Assembly: GCF_001558155.1 (NCBI RefSeq) | Contig: NZ_LOAS01000014.1 | Coordinates: 1-64,000, forward strand | Origin: Aliiruegeria sabulilitoris | Lineage (GTDB): Bacteria > Pseudomonadota > Alphaproteobacteria > Rhodobacterales > Rhodobacteraceae | Length of the DNA: 64,000 nucleotides | Reading direction: 5' to 3' | In this document: one piece after another, positions 25,248-33,146 of the stretch | Layout of the letters: the number at the start of each line of letters is the position of its first letter | Position numbering within the stretch: the first letter of the stretch is position 1 | The notes under the pieces: generated by a model | Database searches by the model: none | What the model saw: only the letters and a program-made list of their open reading frames with translations | Told to the model about the DNA's origin: nothing | Program-made: the position numbers and the translations under genes

Positions 25248-26378
25248 ATGACCCGTCCCGAATTCGATCTCTGGATTGCGGCCTTTCGACAGCGTGCCCG
25301 TCGGGCTGGCATCGCGGAGCGCGTTCTGCGCGACGCTCTGGCGGAACTGACCCCAGCTGCGTCGGTGATCGAGAAGGACCGCAACCAGGCGGAATTCACG
25401 CGCCCGGTCTGGGACTACCTCGACACTGCCGTTTCAGAGGAGCGAGTCGATACGGGAGGCATGGCGTTGGCGGCCAATGCCGCGCTGTTCGCCCGGATCG
25501 AGAGCCGTTTCGCCATTCCCCGCGAAATAATCGCGGCCATCTGGGGCATCGAGACCAATTTCGGCGCGATCCGGGGGGCAGAACCGGTCGTCCCGGCGCT
25601 GGCGACATTGGCCTGGGACGGGCGTCGGGCAGCGTTCTTCGAGGGGGAGCTGCTGGCCGCACTGAAGATCCTTCAGGCCGGCGATGTCAGCCGCGAAAGG
25701 ATGCTGGGAAGCTGGGCGGGTGCCATGGGCCACACGCAGTTCATGCCCTCGACCTATTTCGACCATGCGGTGGATTTCGACGGGGACGGGCGGCGGGATA
25801 TCTGGGGCGACGACCCGAGCGACGCGCTTGCCTCGGCGGCGTCCTACCTGTCGGCGGCGGGCTGGAACGAAGGGGTGCGATGGGGGGCGGAGGCCCGGCT
25901 ATCGGACGGGTTCGAGCTGTCGCTGACAGGCCGGCAGACATGGAAGCCGGTGAGGGAGTGGCAAGCGCTTGGAATGGCGCTCCGCGAATCCGACGCGCTC
26001 TCTGCTGCGGAACCGGCCGCGATCCTGTTGCCGGCCGGCCATTCCGGCCCTGCCTTCTGCATTTCCCGAAATTTCGAGGTTTTGCGCCGCTATAACGCTT
26101 CAGACGCCTATGTGCTGGCGGTCTTGCTTCTGGCAGACCGTCTTGCCGGGAGGGGTGCCTTGCAAGGGACGTGGCCGCGCGCGCTGCGTTTGCCAGACCG
26201 GGCGCAGCTTGCCGAGTTGCAGCGCCGTCTCACCGAGGTGGGGTTCGATACGCAGGGTGCCGATGGTCTGGCCGGTCCGAACACGGCGGCCGCCATCCGT
26301 GCTTATCAGCGCGCTCATGCGCTGCCGGCGGACGGGTTCGCAACGCTGGACCTGCTGGACAGGATGCGAAAGCGCTAG
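25248..26378 (+). CDS. Lytic murein transglycosylase, MltB-like, with peptidoglycan-binding domain
   Basis: This 376-residue protein cleaves the MurNAc-GlcNAc bond of peptidoglycan in family members. The catalytic glutamate is in IWGIETNFGAIRG (about residue 103), followed by GSWAGAMGHTQFMPSTY and the EF-hand-like DFDGDGRRDIW. Residues from about 310 form a PG_binding_1 domain (LAELQRRLTEVGFDTQGADGLAGPNT). It begins MTRPEFDLW with no signal peptide, and no in-frame upstream start exists before rnr, 19 bp away. Export is therefore unexplained: either a distal signal is missing or a non-standard route is used. Confidence 0.85.
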   Translation: MTRPEFDLWIAAFRQRARRAGIAERVLRDALAELTPAASVIEKDRNQAEFTRPVWDYLDTAVSEERVDTGGMALAANAALFARIESRFAIPREIIAAIWGIETNFGAIRGAEPVVPALATLAWDGRRAAFFEGELLAALKILQAGDVSRERMLGSWAGAMGHTQFMPSTYFDHAVDFDGDGRRDIWGDDPSDALASAASYLSAAGWNEGVRWGAEARLSDGFELSLTGRQTWKPVREWQALGMALRESDALSAAEPAAILLPAGHSGPAFCISRNFEVLRRYNASDAYVLAVLLLADRLAGRGALQGTWPRALRLPDRAQLAELQRRLTEVGFDTQGADGLAGPNTAAAIRAYQRAHALPADGFATLDLLDRMRKR

Positions 26379-26641
26379 CCCACCTTCGGGGCGTTCTTGC
26401 TCTCGCTCGGCCCCGGCTCGTCGTTCCAGGTTATGCGCAGATCGACCCGGTTGCTGCCATCGGCCCGTTCGGCGCGGATGCGCAGGTTCAACAGCCCGTC
26501 CGGCTCCAGCGTGATCTCGCCATCGTCGTCGCTCAGAACCAGCTCGCCCTTGCCGATCCCCTTGGTCAGCGCTTCGAGCAGGGTCTTCACGGTCTTGCGT
26601 GTCTGCAAGGAGTCGTGGCGAAACTTGCCGTCGGTCTTCAT
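26375..26641 (-). CDS. Amphi-Trp domain protein of the GAK-type cluster
   Basis: This 88-residue protein is of the small amphi-Trp type. The hydrophilic N-terminal helix includes FRHDSLQTRKTVKTLLEAL, a strand pair is ELVLSDDDGEITLEP, and the ending LRITWNDEPGPSESK contains the characteristic Trp. Amphi-Trp proteins occur with GAK-system genes and alone, and their function is unknown. It is the last gene of the leftward operon, overlapping the preceding 63-codon gene by 4 bp. Confidence 0.75.
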   Translation of the reverse strand: MKTDGKFRHDSLQTRKTVKTLLEALTKGIGKGELVLSDDDGEITLEPDGLLNLRIRAERADGSNRVDLRITWNDEPGPSESKNAPKVG

Positions 26642-26829
26642 GAGATCTCCGCTTCCCAGTTGTGGCGTTCGGAATGGACGTGCCTGGCCTTCGGATAGTC
26701 CGAGGTCGGCCCGACCACATCCCCGCTCGGAAAGAACAACGTCGCGCCGCAGCCCACCCCCGTCAACCCCGCGCGCCGCTGCGAAGAACGGTCGGGCGCC
26801 ACATCGGCTTGGATCTGCGCTACCGTCAT
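26638..26829 (-). CDS. 63-residue orphan protein inside the GAK-type operon
   Basis: This small ORF is coupled at both ends: ATGA-type 4-bp overlaps with the HprK-related kinase gene before it and the amphi-Trp gene after it. That is strong evidence that it is translated. It contains TGVGCGATLFFPSGDVVGPTS with one cysteine, several histidines near the C terminus (ARHVHSERHNWE) and no membrane segment. I recognise no family. It may be a phosphoacceptor or adaptor for the neighbouring kinase; that is only a contextual guess. Confidence 0.6.
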   Translation of the reverse strand: MTVAQIQADVAPDRSSQRRAGLTGVGCGATLFFPSGDVVGPTSDYPKARHVHSERHNWEAEIS

Positions 26830-27905
26830 GTCTCGGCGAAAAGGGCCTGTCCGGCGGCGAAAAGAGCGTCGAAATCGAGCCTGCCGCGGAACTCGAAGAT
26901 TTCAACGCCTTTCAACGCATCGAGATAACCCTGTGGATCGGGCAACTCGCTATCGGTCAGGAAAGCGCCTGACGGTTTCTGGTAGAACGGGCCCGGGCTT
27001 TTCATGATCGCGGCGAGCAGGTCCGGCCGGTCGGCAAGCGCGACCCGCTCGACCGACATCCGGGCCTCGGCGTTGCGCTGCCAGTTCAGAACCCAGAAAT
27101 GGGTGAGCGGCCCTTCGAAACAGACCCGTCCCGCGCCGTAGACCTGCCCGACATGCAGGTCATGTTTTTCCTCCAGTTTCCAGAGGGCGTCCCCCGGCAG
27201 GGCCGCGAGTTCGGCGCGCCGGGCGGGGTCCAGCATCGCGTGAAGCCGGGGATTGCCCAGGATCGTGCCCGGGTTGATCCGGGGAAGCTTGGGAATGCCG
27301 AGCGCATCGGGCGGGGTGCCCTTGCGCACCAGCAGCCTGTCGCCGGTGATATAGGCAAGCCCGTCTATATCCATCAGCCGCAGCACCGAGGTCGATTTTC
27401 CGCCGCCCGACAGCCCGGCAATGCCCAGCGAGCGGCGGCCATTGCCGAGGGCAGCGGCATGGCAGATCTGCCAGCCTTGCCGCTGGCAAATATTGAGAAA
27501 CTGCGTGTTGACGAAGTTGATCACCTGGTTGGGGTGCTCGGCGGCCGGGCCGAAGGCGACCAGCCGCTCCGGGGATTGCAGGAAGCTCACCCCGGTGCGG
27601 ACCTTGTGGACCAACCGCCCGTCTTCAAGATCGAAGAACGCGTCCTTGCGCCCCGTCTTTCCGGGCTCGCGCGCCCAGTCGACCCATTCGGGCGCGGGGC
27701 TGAGGGTCTGGCCGTCGAGTACCTCGACAATGGCATCCGCCTTACCTGGCGCGGCGAGCGCGTCGAAGAAGTAGTCTGCCAGTGTGCTGCGCAGCGGCTC
27801 GGCGCACAGCACCGAAACATGCAGATGTCCCACCGCGAGATGGATCGGCTCGGAACCGTCCAGCACGGAAAAGTCCAGCCGGTCCAAAACCTCGTCTGTC
27901 TTCAT
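26826..27905 (-). CDS. HprK-related kinase B
   Basis: This 359-residue P-loop protein is related to HPr kinase/phosphorylase. Walker A is GLSGGGKST (164-172), with the HprK-like histidine region CHAAALGN just upstream (about 149-156) and GDRLLVRKG after it. The N-terminal 130 residues are specific to the HprK-related kinase B family. It overlaps the ATP-grasp gene by 4 bp. It should phosphorylate a protein or small molecule; the substrate is unknown. This is one of the defining genes of the GAK system. Confidence 0.85.
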   Translation of the reverse strand: MKTDEVLDRLDFSVLDGSEPIHLAVGHLHVSVLCAEPLRSTLADYFFDALAAPGKADAIVEVLDGQTLSPAPEWVDWAREPGKTGRKDAFFDLEDGRLVHKVRTGVSFLQSPERLVAFGPAAEHPNQVINFVNTQFLNICQRQGWQICHAAALGNGRRSLGIAGLSGGGKSTSVLRLMDIDGLAYITGDRLLVRKGTPPDALGIPKLPRINPGTILGNPRLHAMLDPARRAELAALPGDALWKLEEKHDLHVGQVYGAGRVCFEGPLTHFWVLNWQRNAEARMSVERVALADRPDLLAAIMKSPGPFYQKPSGAFLTDSELPDPQGYLDALKGVEIFEFRGRLDFDALFAAGQALFAET

Positions 27906-28786
27906 CCGCGGATCTTTGCGATCACGTGATCGGCCACCAGACCGGGCGCGTCGATACCACAGGCATATTTCGCGCCGCCATAGCCACCGAACGCGGAGAC
28001 CTCGAAGACGATCGGGCCCTGCGGGGTGAGGGCGACATCGACCGTGGTGAATGTCAGGCCAAACGGCTCCTGTGCCTTGCGGGCCATCTCGATCAGTTCC
28101 GCATCCGGCTCGAAGGGTTCGTATTTTCCGCCCGAGTCAATTGTCGTGTTCCAGGTTTTGCCCTGAGCAACCCGCGCGTAGGTCCCCAGATACTCTCCGT
28201 CCAGGAAGATCAGACCCAGATCCTTGCCCGACAGGTCCAGCTTCTTCTGGATATACATCACCGGGTTGTCGGAGGCGAAGGAGGCGATCTGGTTGATGGC
28301 GCGGAAGGAGTCTCCCTCGATCAGCGCCATGCCGCGCGCCTTGGTCGAGAAGAGCGGCTTGAACACGGCGGTGCCGAACTCGGTCGCCGTCTCAAGGGCG
28401 ACCTCCGGGTCCTCGGTGATCACCGTCGGCGGGATCGGCACGCCGGTCGCGGCGAGCGTTACGGTGCAGGCCAGCCGGTCGATCAGGCGGATGATGGCCT
28501 CCGGATCGCTGAACACCTGCACGCCCTTCGCCTGCGCGTATCGCAGGATCTCCATCCGGTCGAGCACATCCGGTTTGTAGATCTCGGAGATCTTCTTGAT
28601 GATCAGCCCGTCGAGCTTGCACAGGTCGATATTGTCATAGAGCATCTCGCCCCGCTGGAGATCCAGCGTGACATGGCCCATGTCGATCACCAGCCGGAAA
28701 CCGGTGCGTTCCTCGACCGCATCGGCAAGCGCCTCGGTCGACCATTTTCCGGGGATACCAACGACCCCGATTCTCAAATCAGTCAC
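27902..28786 (-). CDS. GAK system ATP-grasp enzyme
   Basis: This 294-residue ATP-grasp ligase-like protein opens with LRIGVVGIPGKWSTEAL. Its mid-region (GVPIPPTVITEDPEVAL, then TAVFKPLFSTKARGM) gives the ATP-binding lysine and glycine-rich loop, and GPIVFEVSAFGGYGGA near the C terminus carries the magnesium-binding Glu/Asn-type site. Such enzymes form acyl-phosphates and join a carboxylate to an amine or thiol. It overlaps the genes on both sides. The ligated substrate is unknown. Confidence 0.85.
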   Translation of the reverse strand: MTDLRIGVVGIPGKWSTEALADAVEERTGFRLVIDMGHVTLDLQRGEMLYDNIDLCKLDGLIIKKISEIYKPDVLDRMEILRYAQAKGVQVFSDPEAIIRLIDRLACTVTLAATGVPIPPTVITEDPEVALETATEFGTAVFKPLFSTKARGMALIEGDSFRAINQIASFASDNPVMYIQKKLDLSGKDLGLIFLDGEYLGTYARVAQGKTWNTTIDSGGKYEPFEPDAELIEMARKAQEPFGLTFTTVDVALTPQGPIVFEVSAFGGYGGAKYACGIDAPGLVADHVIAKIRG

Positions 28787-30407
28787 GAAATAACTCCCTG
28801 ATCGGCAATTTGAATCTGTTTTCCTTACCTTCTGGACAGCTCAATACCCGCTCCAGAAGGTAACGCCCACGCAGGAACATGCGTCTTGCATGGGCCTTGT
28901 CGTATATGAAGCGTGTAGAGGTCACGAAACTGCGGGCCAGCCCAAGCCCTAGGCGAAATTCGAAGCTCGTATCCTTCTGGCTGCGCGCGAATCTCGCCGC
29001 CATGGCGTGAAAATCCTCTGCCACGCGGGTGATGCGGTCGCGAACCGGCCCGTCTTGGATCTGCAGCCGGTAGTTGGAGACCATGAAGACGGACACGTCC
29101 TGCACGTAATCCGTGTAGCGCGACCGGTGCAGGTCGATGAAGCGGATTCTCTGTTCCACGGGGTCGTAGATGACGTTGTCGATGTTGAAATCGCCATGGA
29201 TATAGACCGAGAAGGGCGCGGGCAGTGCCTTTTCCCGCGCGGCGGCTTGCCGCACCAGCGCATCGAAGCCGGGCAGGGAGAGCCCGCCGAGCCGCACGGG
29301 CTGGGCCGCGAAATCGGGATGCACGCGGCGCACGTCGCGCAGGCGGCTTGCCAGTTGGCGCATGGAGGCCATCTCGGCCGGCTCGTCCGTGCGGGTGTTC
29401 TTCCAGATATCGCGCAGGGTTGTCGATAGCGCCTTTTGGGCCTCGGCCAGTCGCGCCTCGCTCTCGCCCAGAAGGATCTGTTCGAAGGTCTGGCCCGAGA
29501 GGTGTTCGATCAGCAGGGCAGCGGATTGCCCGCGCTTCTCATAGGACAGGATGCGCGGCGCGAGGCCGGGATAGATCGAATGCCAGGATTTTACCCCGGC
29601 GCGTTCATCCCTGACCTTGCTCAGTTCCCCATCCTTGAACACGGCATCGACATCGCCATCGCGCGAGCGCACCGAGGAGATGGCGCTGCCGGAACGTGTC
29701 TCGGCCAAGGGTTCCAACTCGATTGCCTCGTCCCGCGAATCATTGCCCGACAGGATCGAGCGCAGGGTGAAATAACGCTCGAACTGCACTGACTGGCCGA
29801 TATTGACTGACAGGATCGCCTCGCTCACCCCTTGCAGTGCATCGCCCATGCGGCGGATCTCGTTGGCGGCCAGCAGGCTGTTGGCGAGATCCTCGGTGTG
29901 TTTGGAGCCGCGCATGTCACGGGTATAGGTGCGAAACATCTGGTCGTAATGGTCGTCCAGGCGGCTCTTGATCTGGCCGATGGAGATGGCTTGTCGGCTG
30001 TCGCGTGCGTCGATCGCATCGAGCACGTCCGAGACGCCGCCGCGTACCCGCTTGATCACCTTGGGATAGGCCTCGGGGCGCAGAAGCGCCTTGTTGCGGA
30101 CCTGTTCGGCATGAAACAGGCTGCGCCGGGCAAGCCGGCTGAGCATTTCCAGGTTCCGGGCGACCATGTCCATGTTTTGCAGCAGCAACCGCTGTGAGGG
30201 CCCCAGCTTGCGTGCGCCAAGCCCCTTCTGCGAGGCGCTATGCACCCGGGCGCGCAGGTTGTCGGCATAACCCGCACGCAACATGACCTTCTGCGCGCTC
30301 GCCGTTTCGGGGCGCTGGAAATACTCCTGAACCGCCGAGAGCTGCCCGTCGAGTTCGGCACACAGGAAGTGCAAGTTCTCGCGGATCGCCCGCGGGAGAT
30401 CAGCCAT
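28779..30407 (-). CDS. PhoU-like helical domain fused to an APH-type phosphotransferase
   Basis: This 542-residue fusion has two parts. Residues 1 to about 220 are all helical and resemble PhoU repeats, with ENLHFLCAELDGQLSAVQEYF near the start. Residues about 240-542 are an aminoglycoside-phosphotransferase/choline-kinase-like domain: catalytic loop YIHGDFNIDNVIYD (about 402-415), then the metal aspartate in FIDLHRSRYTDYVQD. It should transfer phosphate to a small hydroxylated molecule. It is coupled by 8-bp overlaps to the Nudix gene upstream and the ATP-grasp gene downstream. PhoU-like parts hint at phosphate-linked control, which is inference. Confidence 0.75.
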   Translation of the reverse strand: MADLPRAIRENLHFLCAELDGQLSAVQEYFQRPETASAQKVMLRAGYADNLRARVHSASQKGLGARKLGPSQRLLLQNMDMVARNLEMLSRLARRSLFHAEQVRNKALLRPEAYPKVIKRVRGGVSDVLDAIDARDSRQAISIGQIKSRLDDHYDQMFRTYTRDMRGSKHTEDLANSLLAANEIRRMGDALQGVSEAILSVNIGQSVQFERYFTLRSILSGNDSRDEAIELEPLAETRSGSAISSVRSRDGDVDAVFKDGELSKVRDERAGVKSWHSIYPGLAPRILSYEKRGQSAALLIEHLSGQTFEQILLGESEARLAEAQKALSTTLRDIWKNTRTDEPAEMASMRQLASRLRDVRRVHPDFAAQPVRLGGLSLPGFDALVRQAAAREKALPAPFSVYIHGDFNIDNVIYDPVEQRIRFIDLHRSRYTDYVQDVSVFMVSNYRLQIQDGPVRDRITRVAEDFHAMAARFARSQKDTSFEFRLGLGLARSFVTSTRFIYDKAHARRMFLRGRYLLERVLSCPEGKENRFKLPIRELFRD

Positions 30408-30861
30408 GGAAGCACCCGAGATAAAAGGGTGCGTCCGGATCGATCAGGTAGGATGCGAAACTCGGCCGGAACAGGCTTGCTTGCTCGACAGGGTCGGCCC
30501 AGATCGTGTCGATCTGCGAACGGTCCGGTTTGGGGCCGAGCCGTGGCGTGTAACCGGTGGGTACTTCGCAGGAGAACAGCGCCTCGATCTGGTGGCGCAG
30601 TCCGCCCTGCTTGGGCTTGTAGACTTCGGCCATGTGCAACAGCGGCCCGACGATCACCTTGGCGCCGATCTCCTCGAAGCATTCGCGCGCGATGCTCTGT
30701 GGCATCGTCTCGCCCATCTCCTGAGCGCCGCCCGGCAGGGTCAGGAAATCCGGTTTTCCGGGATGTCGTTTGACCTGCACCAGAAGCTTGCTCTGGTTGA
30801 AGATCACGGCGCGGACGGTTGCACGTATAGGCGGCAGAAAGACGGTCGCAGTCATCATCAT
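30400..30861 (-). CDS. Nudix hydrolase, first gene of the leftward GAK-type operon
   Basis: This 153-residue Nudix protein has a complete box GGAQEMGETMPQSIARECFEEIGA (residues about 44-67), matching G-x5-E-x7-REUxEExGU, so it should be active on a nucleoside diphosphate derivative. The C-terminal part (WADPVEQASLFRPSF) may contact substrate. Three consecutive ATG codons open the gene. The shared 62-bp gap to the rightward operon contains an AT-rich core TATAAATGTA that could serve promoters in both directions. Confidence 0.85.
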   Translation of the reverse strand: MMMTATVFLPPIRATVRAVIFNQSKLLVQVKRHPGKPDFLTLPGGAQEMGETMPQSIARECFEEIGAKVIVGPLLHMAEVYKPKQGGLRHQIEALFSCEVPTGYTPRLGPKPDRSQIDTIWADPVEQASLFRPSFASYLIDPDAPFYLGCFHG

Positions 30862-30923
30862 TCGTCCATATAAATGTAACCGAACAGCTTCATGACAGCT
30901 CTCAACCGCCGCGGGGCCAGACA
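30862..30923. promoter_or_regulatory. Divergent promoter region of the GAK-type cluster
   Basis: Only 62 bp separate the leftward and rightward operons. The AT-rich stretch CCATATAAATGTAACC (about 30866-30881) stands out from GC-rich surroundings and can be read as a -10-like TATAAA on the plus strand and TTTATAT on the minus strand. Coordinate expression of both arms is likely. No confident operator is visible. Confidence 0.4.
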
Positions 30924-32111
30924 GTGTCAGACCTGACCATTTCTCGCAATGCCGAATTCCCGGACCCGTTGCGCATTGCCCGGGCCAAGGCCTCGCCCAA
31001 TCTCGGGCCGCGCCTGTTGTTCTTTTCCGGAGGCAGCGCGCTCAACAACATCTCCCGTTGTCTCACGCAATACACCCATAATTCCGTTCACCTTATCACG
31101 CCCTTCGACTCCGGCGGCTCCTCGCAGGTTCTGCGCGAGGCCTTCGACATGCCCGCTGTCGGTGATCTGCGCTCGCGACTCATGGCGCTGGCCGATGAAA
31201 CCGATCTCGGCCAGCCCGATGTCTTTGCGCTGTTTTCCCACCGCCTGCCGGTCAATGTTCCGCGCCAGCAAGCCGCTCGGGAATTCAAGGCGATCCTGCA
31301 GGGAGAGCATCCGCTCATGCGGGCGATCTCGCAGCCAATGCGCACGCTGATCCTGCAGCAATTGCAGAGTTTCGTCGCACATGGCACGAAGGATTTCGAC
31401 TTTCGTCGCGCCAGTATCGGCAACCTGATCCTCGCGGGGGGGTATTTCTCTGCCGGGCGGGAGCTGGAGCCGGCGCTGTTCCTGATGTCGAAAATGGTGC
31501 AGGTGCTGGGCACGGTACGCGCGGTTGCGGATGTGAACCTGCATATCGGCGCCGAGCTGCAGGACGGAGGCCGGATCCTCGGCCAGAAGGAACTCACCGG
31601 CAAGGAGGCCGCGCCGCTCACCCAGCCCATCCGACGCATTTTCCTTTCCGATGGCAATGGCGAGCTTCCCGCCGAGGCCGTGTGCCTGCCTGAACGCAAT
31701 CGCCGGCTGATCGAGCGGGCGGACCTGATCTGCTATCCCCCGGGCAGCCTCTATTCCAGCGTCATCGCCAACCTGCTGCCTGCCGGTGTCGGCGAGGCCG
31801 TGGCCGGGCGTGGCGTGCCCAAGATCTATGTTCCCAGCCTGGGCGTGGACCCGGAATGCAACGGGTCGAGCCTCGGCGATCAGGTTGGGGCGTTGCTGTG
31901 GGCGTTGCGGGCCGATGCCGGGGCTGCCTGCCCGGCGGAGCGGTTGTTGAATGCCGTGATTTGCGACCGGGGCCGGCTGGACGCCAGGGAGGCGCGGGAG
32001 ATCGAGCGCCGCTACGGGGTGCCCTGCATCACCGCCGATCTGGCGCAGGAAGAGCGGGCCGATCGCTATGATCCGGTCCGGCTCTGCGATGCGTTGATTT
32101 CGCTGTGCTGA
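30924..32111 (+). CDS. GAK system CofD-like protein
   Basis: This 395-residue protein has the CofD/YvcK fold. The first glycine loop is LLFFSGGSALNNIS (near residue 31), followed by LITPFDSGGSSQVLRE and the late ICYPPGSLYSSVIANLLP, typical of CofD-like proteins. CofD itself transfers a phospho-lactyl group to a deazaflavin (F420 synthesis). No other F420 genes are present, so the GAK version must act on something else. Translation starts at GTG 30924. The gene leads the rightward arm and overlaps the start region of the next gene. Confidence 0.82.
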   Translation: MSDLTISRNAEFPDPLRIARAKASPNLGPRLLFFSGGSALNNISRCLTQYTHNSVHLITPFDSGGSSQVLREAFDMPAVGDLRSRLMALADETDLGQPDVFALFSHRLPVNVPRQQAAREFKAILQGEHPLMRAISQPMRTLILQQLQSFVAHGTKDFDFRRASIGNLILAGGYFSAGRELEPALFLMSKMVQVLGTVRAVADVNLHIGAELQDGGRILGQKELTGKEAAPLTQPIRRIFLSDGNGELPAEAVCLPERNRRLIERADLICYPPGSLYSSVIANLLPAGVGEAVAGRGVPKIYVPSLGVDPECNGSSLGDQVGALLWALRADAGAACPAERLLNAVICDRGRLDAREAREIERRYGVPCITADLAQEERADRYDPVRLCDALISLC

Positions 32112-32128
32112 GCCGGGGATCATCGCCG

Positions 32129-33064
32129 ATGGCACGTGAGCTCTTACTTCTACGAAACGGAAAGGCCGAGGCCGCCCCGCCCCGTGACCTGAAGGATGGC
32201 GGCAAGCGGCAGGTTCAACGCGTGGGCGTCTGGTTGCAAGGGCAGGGGCTGTTGCCCGATCATGTGCGTGTGGCCCCCAGCGCGCGCGCGAAGGTTTCGG
32301 CACAGAAAGCGCTCAAGGCGGGCGGGGCCAGCGCGGGGATCATCGAAAGGGATGCCCGGCTGAAGAGCCGCGCGCTCGCGGATGCGCTCAACTGTCTTGC
32401 CGACATGCCGGCGGATGCGCGGCGCCCGATGATCGTGGCTCACCGCAAGATGCTGGAACAGCTTGCCCGCCACCTGACCGGCGATCCGGGCCTGTTGCTT
32501 CCAACCGGAACGCTCCTACGGCTGGCCTTGCCAGACGATTGGCACTCGCTTCCGGTCGGATATGCCGAAATCCTGAAACTTCTGCACCCGGAGAGCCTGC
32601 CAGAGCGGTTTCCTTTCCCCGGACCGGGCGGCTCGGAATGGCGTGACAGGCCGGCCTATTACTATCGGCAATCGGCCGTGATCCCCTGGAAGCTGGAAGG
32701 CGGCAGGCTCCGGATCCTCGTCATCACGTCGAGCAAGCGCAATCATTGGGTCGTGCCGAAGGGTATCCACGAGCCCGGCCTGAGCGCGCAGGCCTCCGCC
32801 GCGCATGAGGCCGAGGAGGAAGCGGGCGTTCTGGGCGAGGTCGGCGCGGCGTCGCTGGGGGAATTCACTGTGGAGAAGTGGGGCGGGGTCTGCCGCGTGG
32901 CCGTCTACCCGATGCGCGTGACGGAAATCTTCGATCAGGAGACGTGGGAGGAAAGCAATCGCAGCCGCCTTTGGGTCTCTCCCGAGGAGGCCTTGCAGCA
33001 TCTCAAACACGATGGTCTGAAGGAGATCGTCAGGCGTTTCGCGGACACGTTCTCCACGCAGTAG
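32129..33064 (+). CDS. SixA-like/Nudix fusion protein with a degenerate phosphatase site
   Basis: This 311-residue protein has two domains. Residues 1 to about 150 resemble SixA histidine phosphatases, but the catalytic RHG is RNG (LLLLRNGKAE, residues 5-14). The codon is AAC where His would be CAC. The later IVAHRKMLEQLARHL and APSARAK elements are kept. Residues about 180-311 form a Nudix domain with the box around VPKGIHEPGL...HEAEEEAGV, closest to diadenosine/diphosphoinositol polyphosphate hydrolases. ATG 32129 is preferred over GTG 32105, which would overlap the CofD-like gene; GGGGA lies about 10 nt upstream. The N-terminal half is probably a non-catalytic binding domain. Confidence 0.75.
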   Translation: MARELLLLRNGKAEAAPPRDLKDGGKRQVQRVGVWLQGQGLLPDHVRVAPSARAKVSAQKALKAGGASAGIIERDARLKSRALADALNCLADMPADARRPMIVAHRKMLEQLARHLTGDPGLLLPTGTLLRLALPDDWHSLPVGYAEILKLLHPESLPERFPFPGPGGSEWRDRPAYYYRQSAVIPWKLEGGRLRILVITSSKRNHWVVPKGIHEPGLSAQASAAHEAEEEAGVLGEVGAASLGEFTVEKWGGVCRVAVYPMRVTEIFDQETWEESNRSRLWVSPEEALQHLKHDGLKEIVRRFADTFSTQ

Positions 33065-33146
33065 CGGGCACCCTGCGGCACGGCGGAACCTGTTGGAATC
33101 GCGCCATTGGGTCCATGGTCGGTCCGACGGCCAGAGGAGATGGAAG

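Noticed and set aside
30924-32111. Coenzyme F420 biosynthesis by the CofD-like gene
   Set aside because: No CofC, CofE, CofG or CofH homologue in the window; the neighbours are GAK-type genes.
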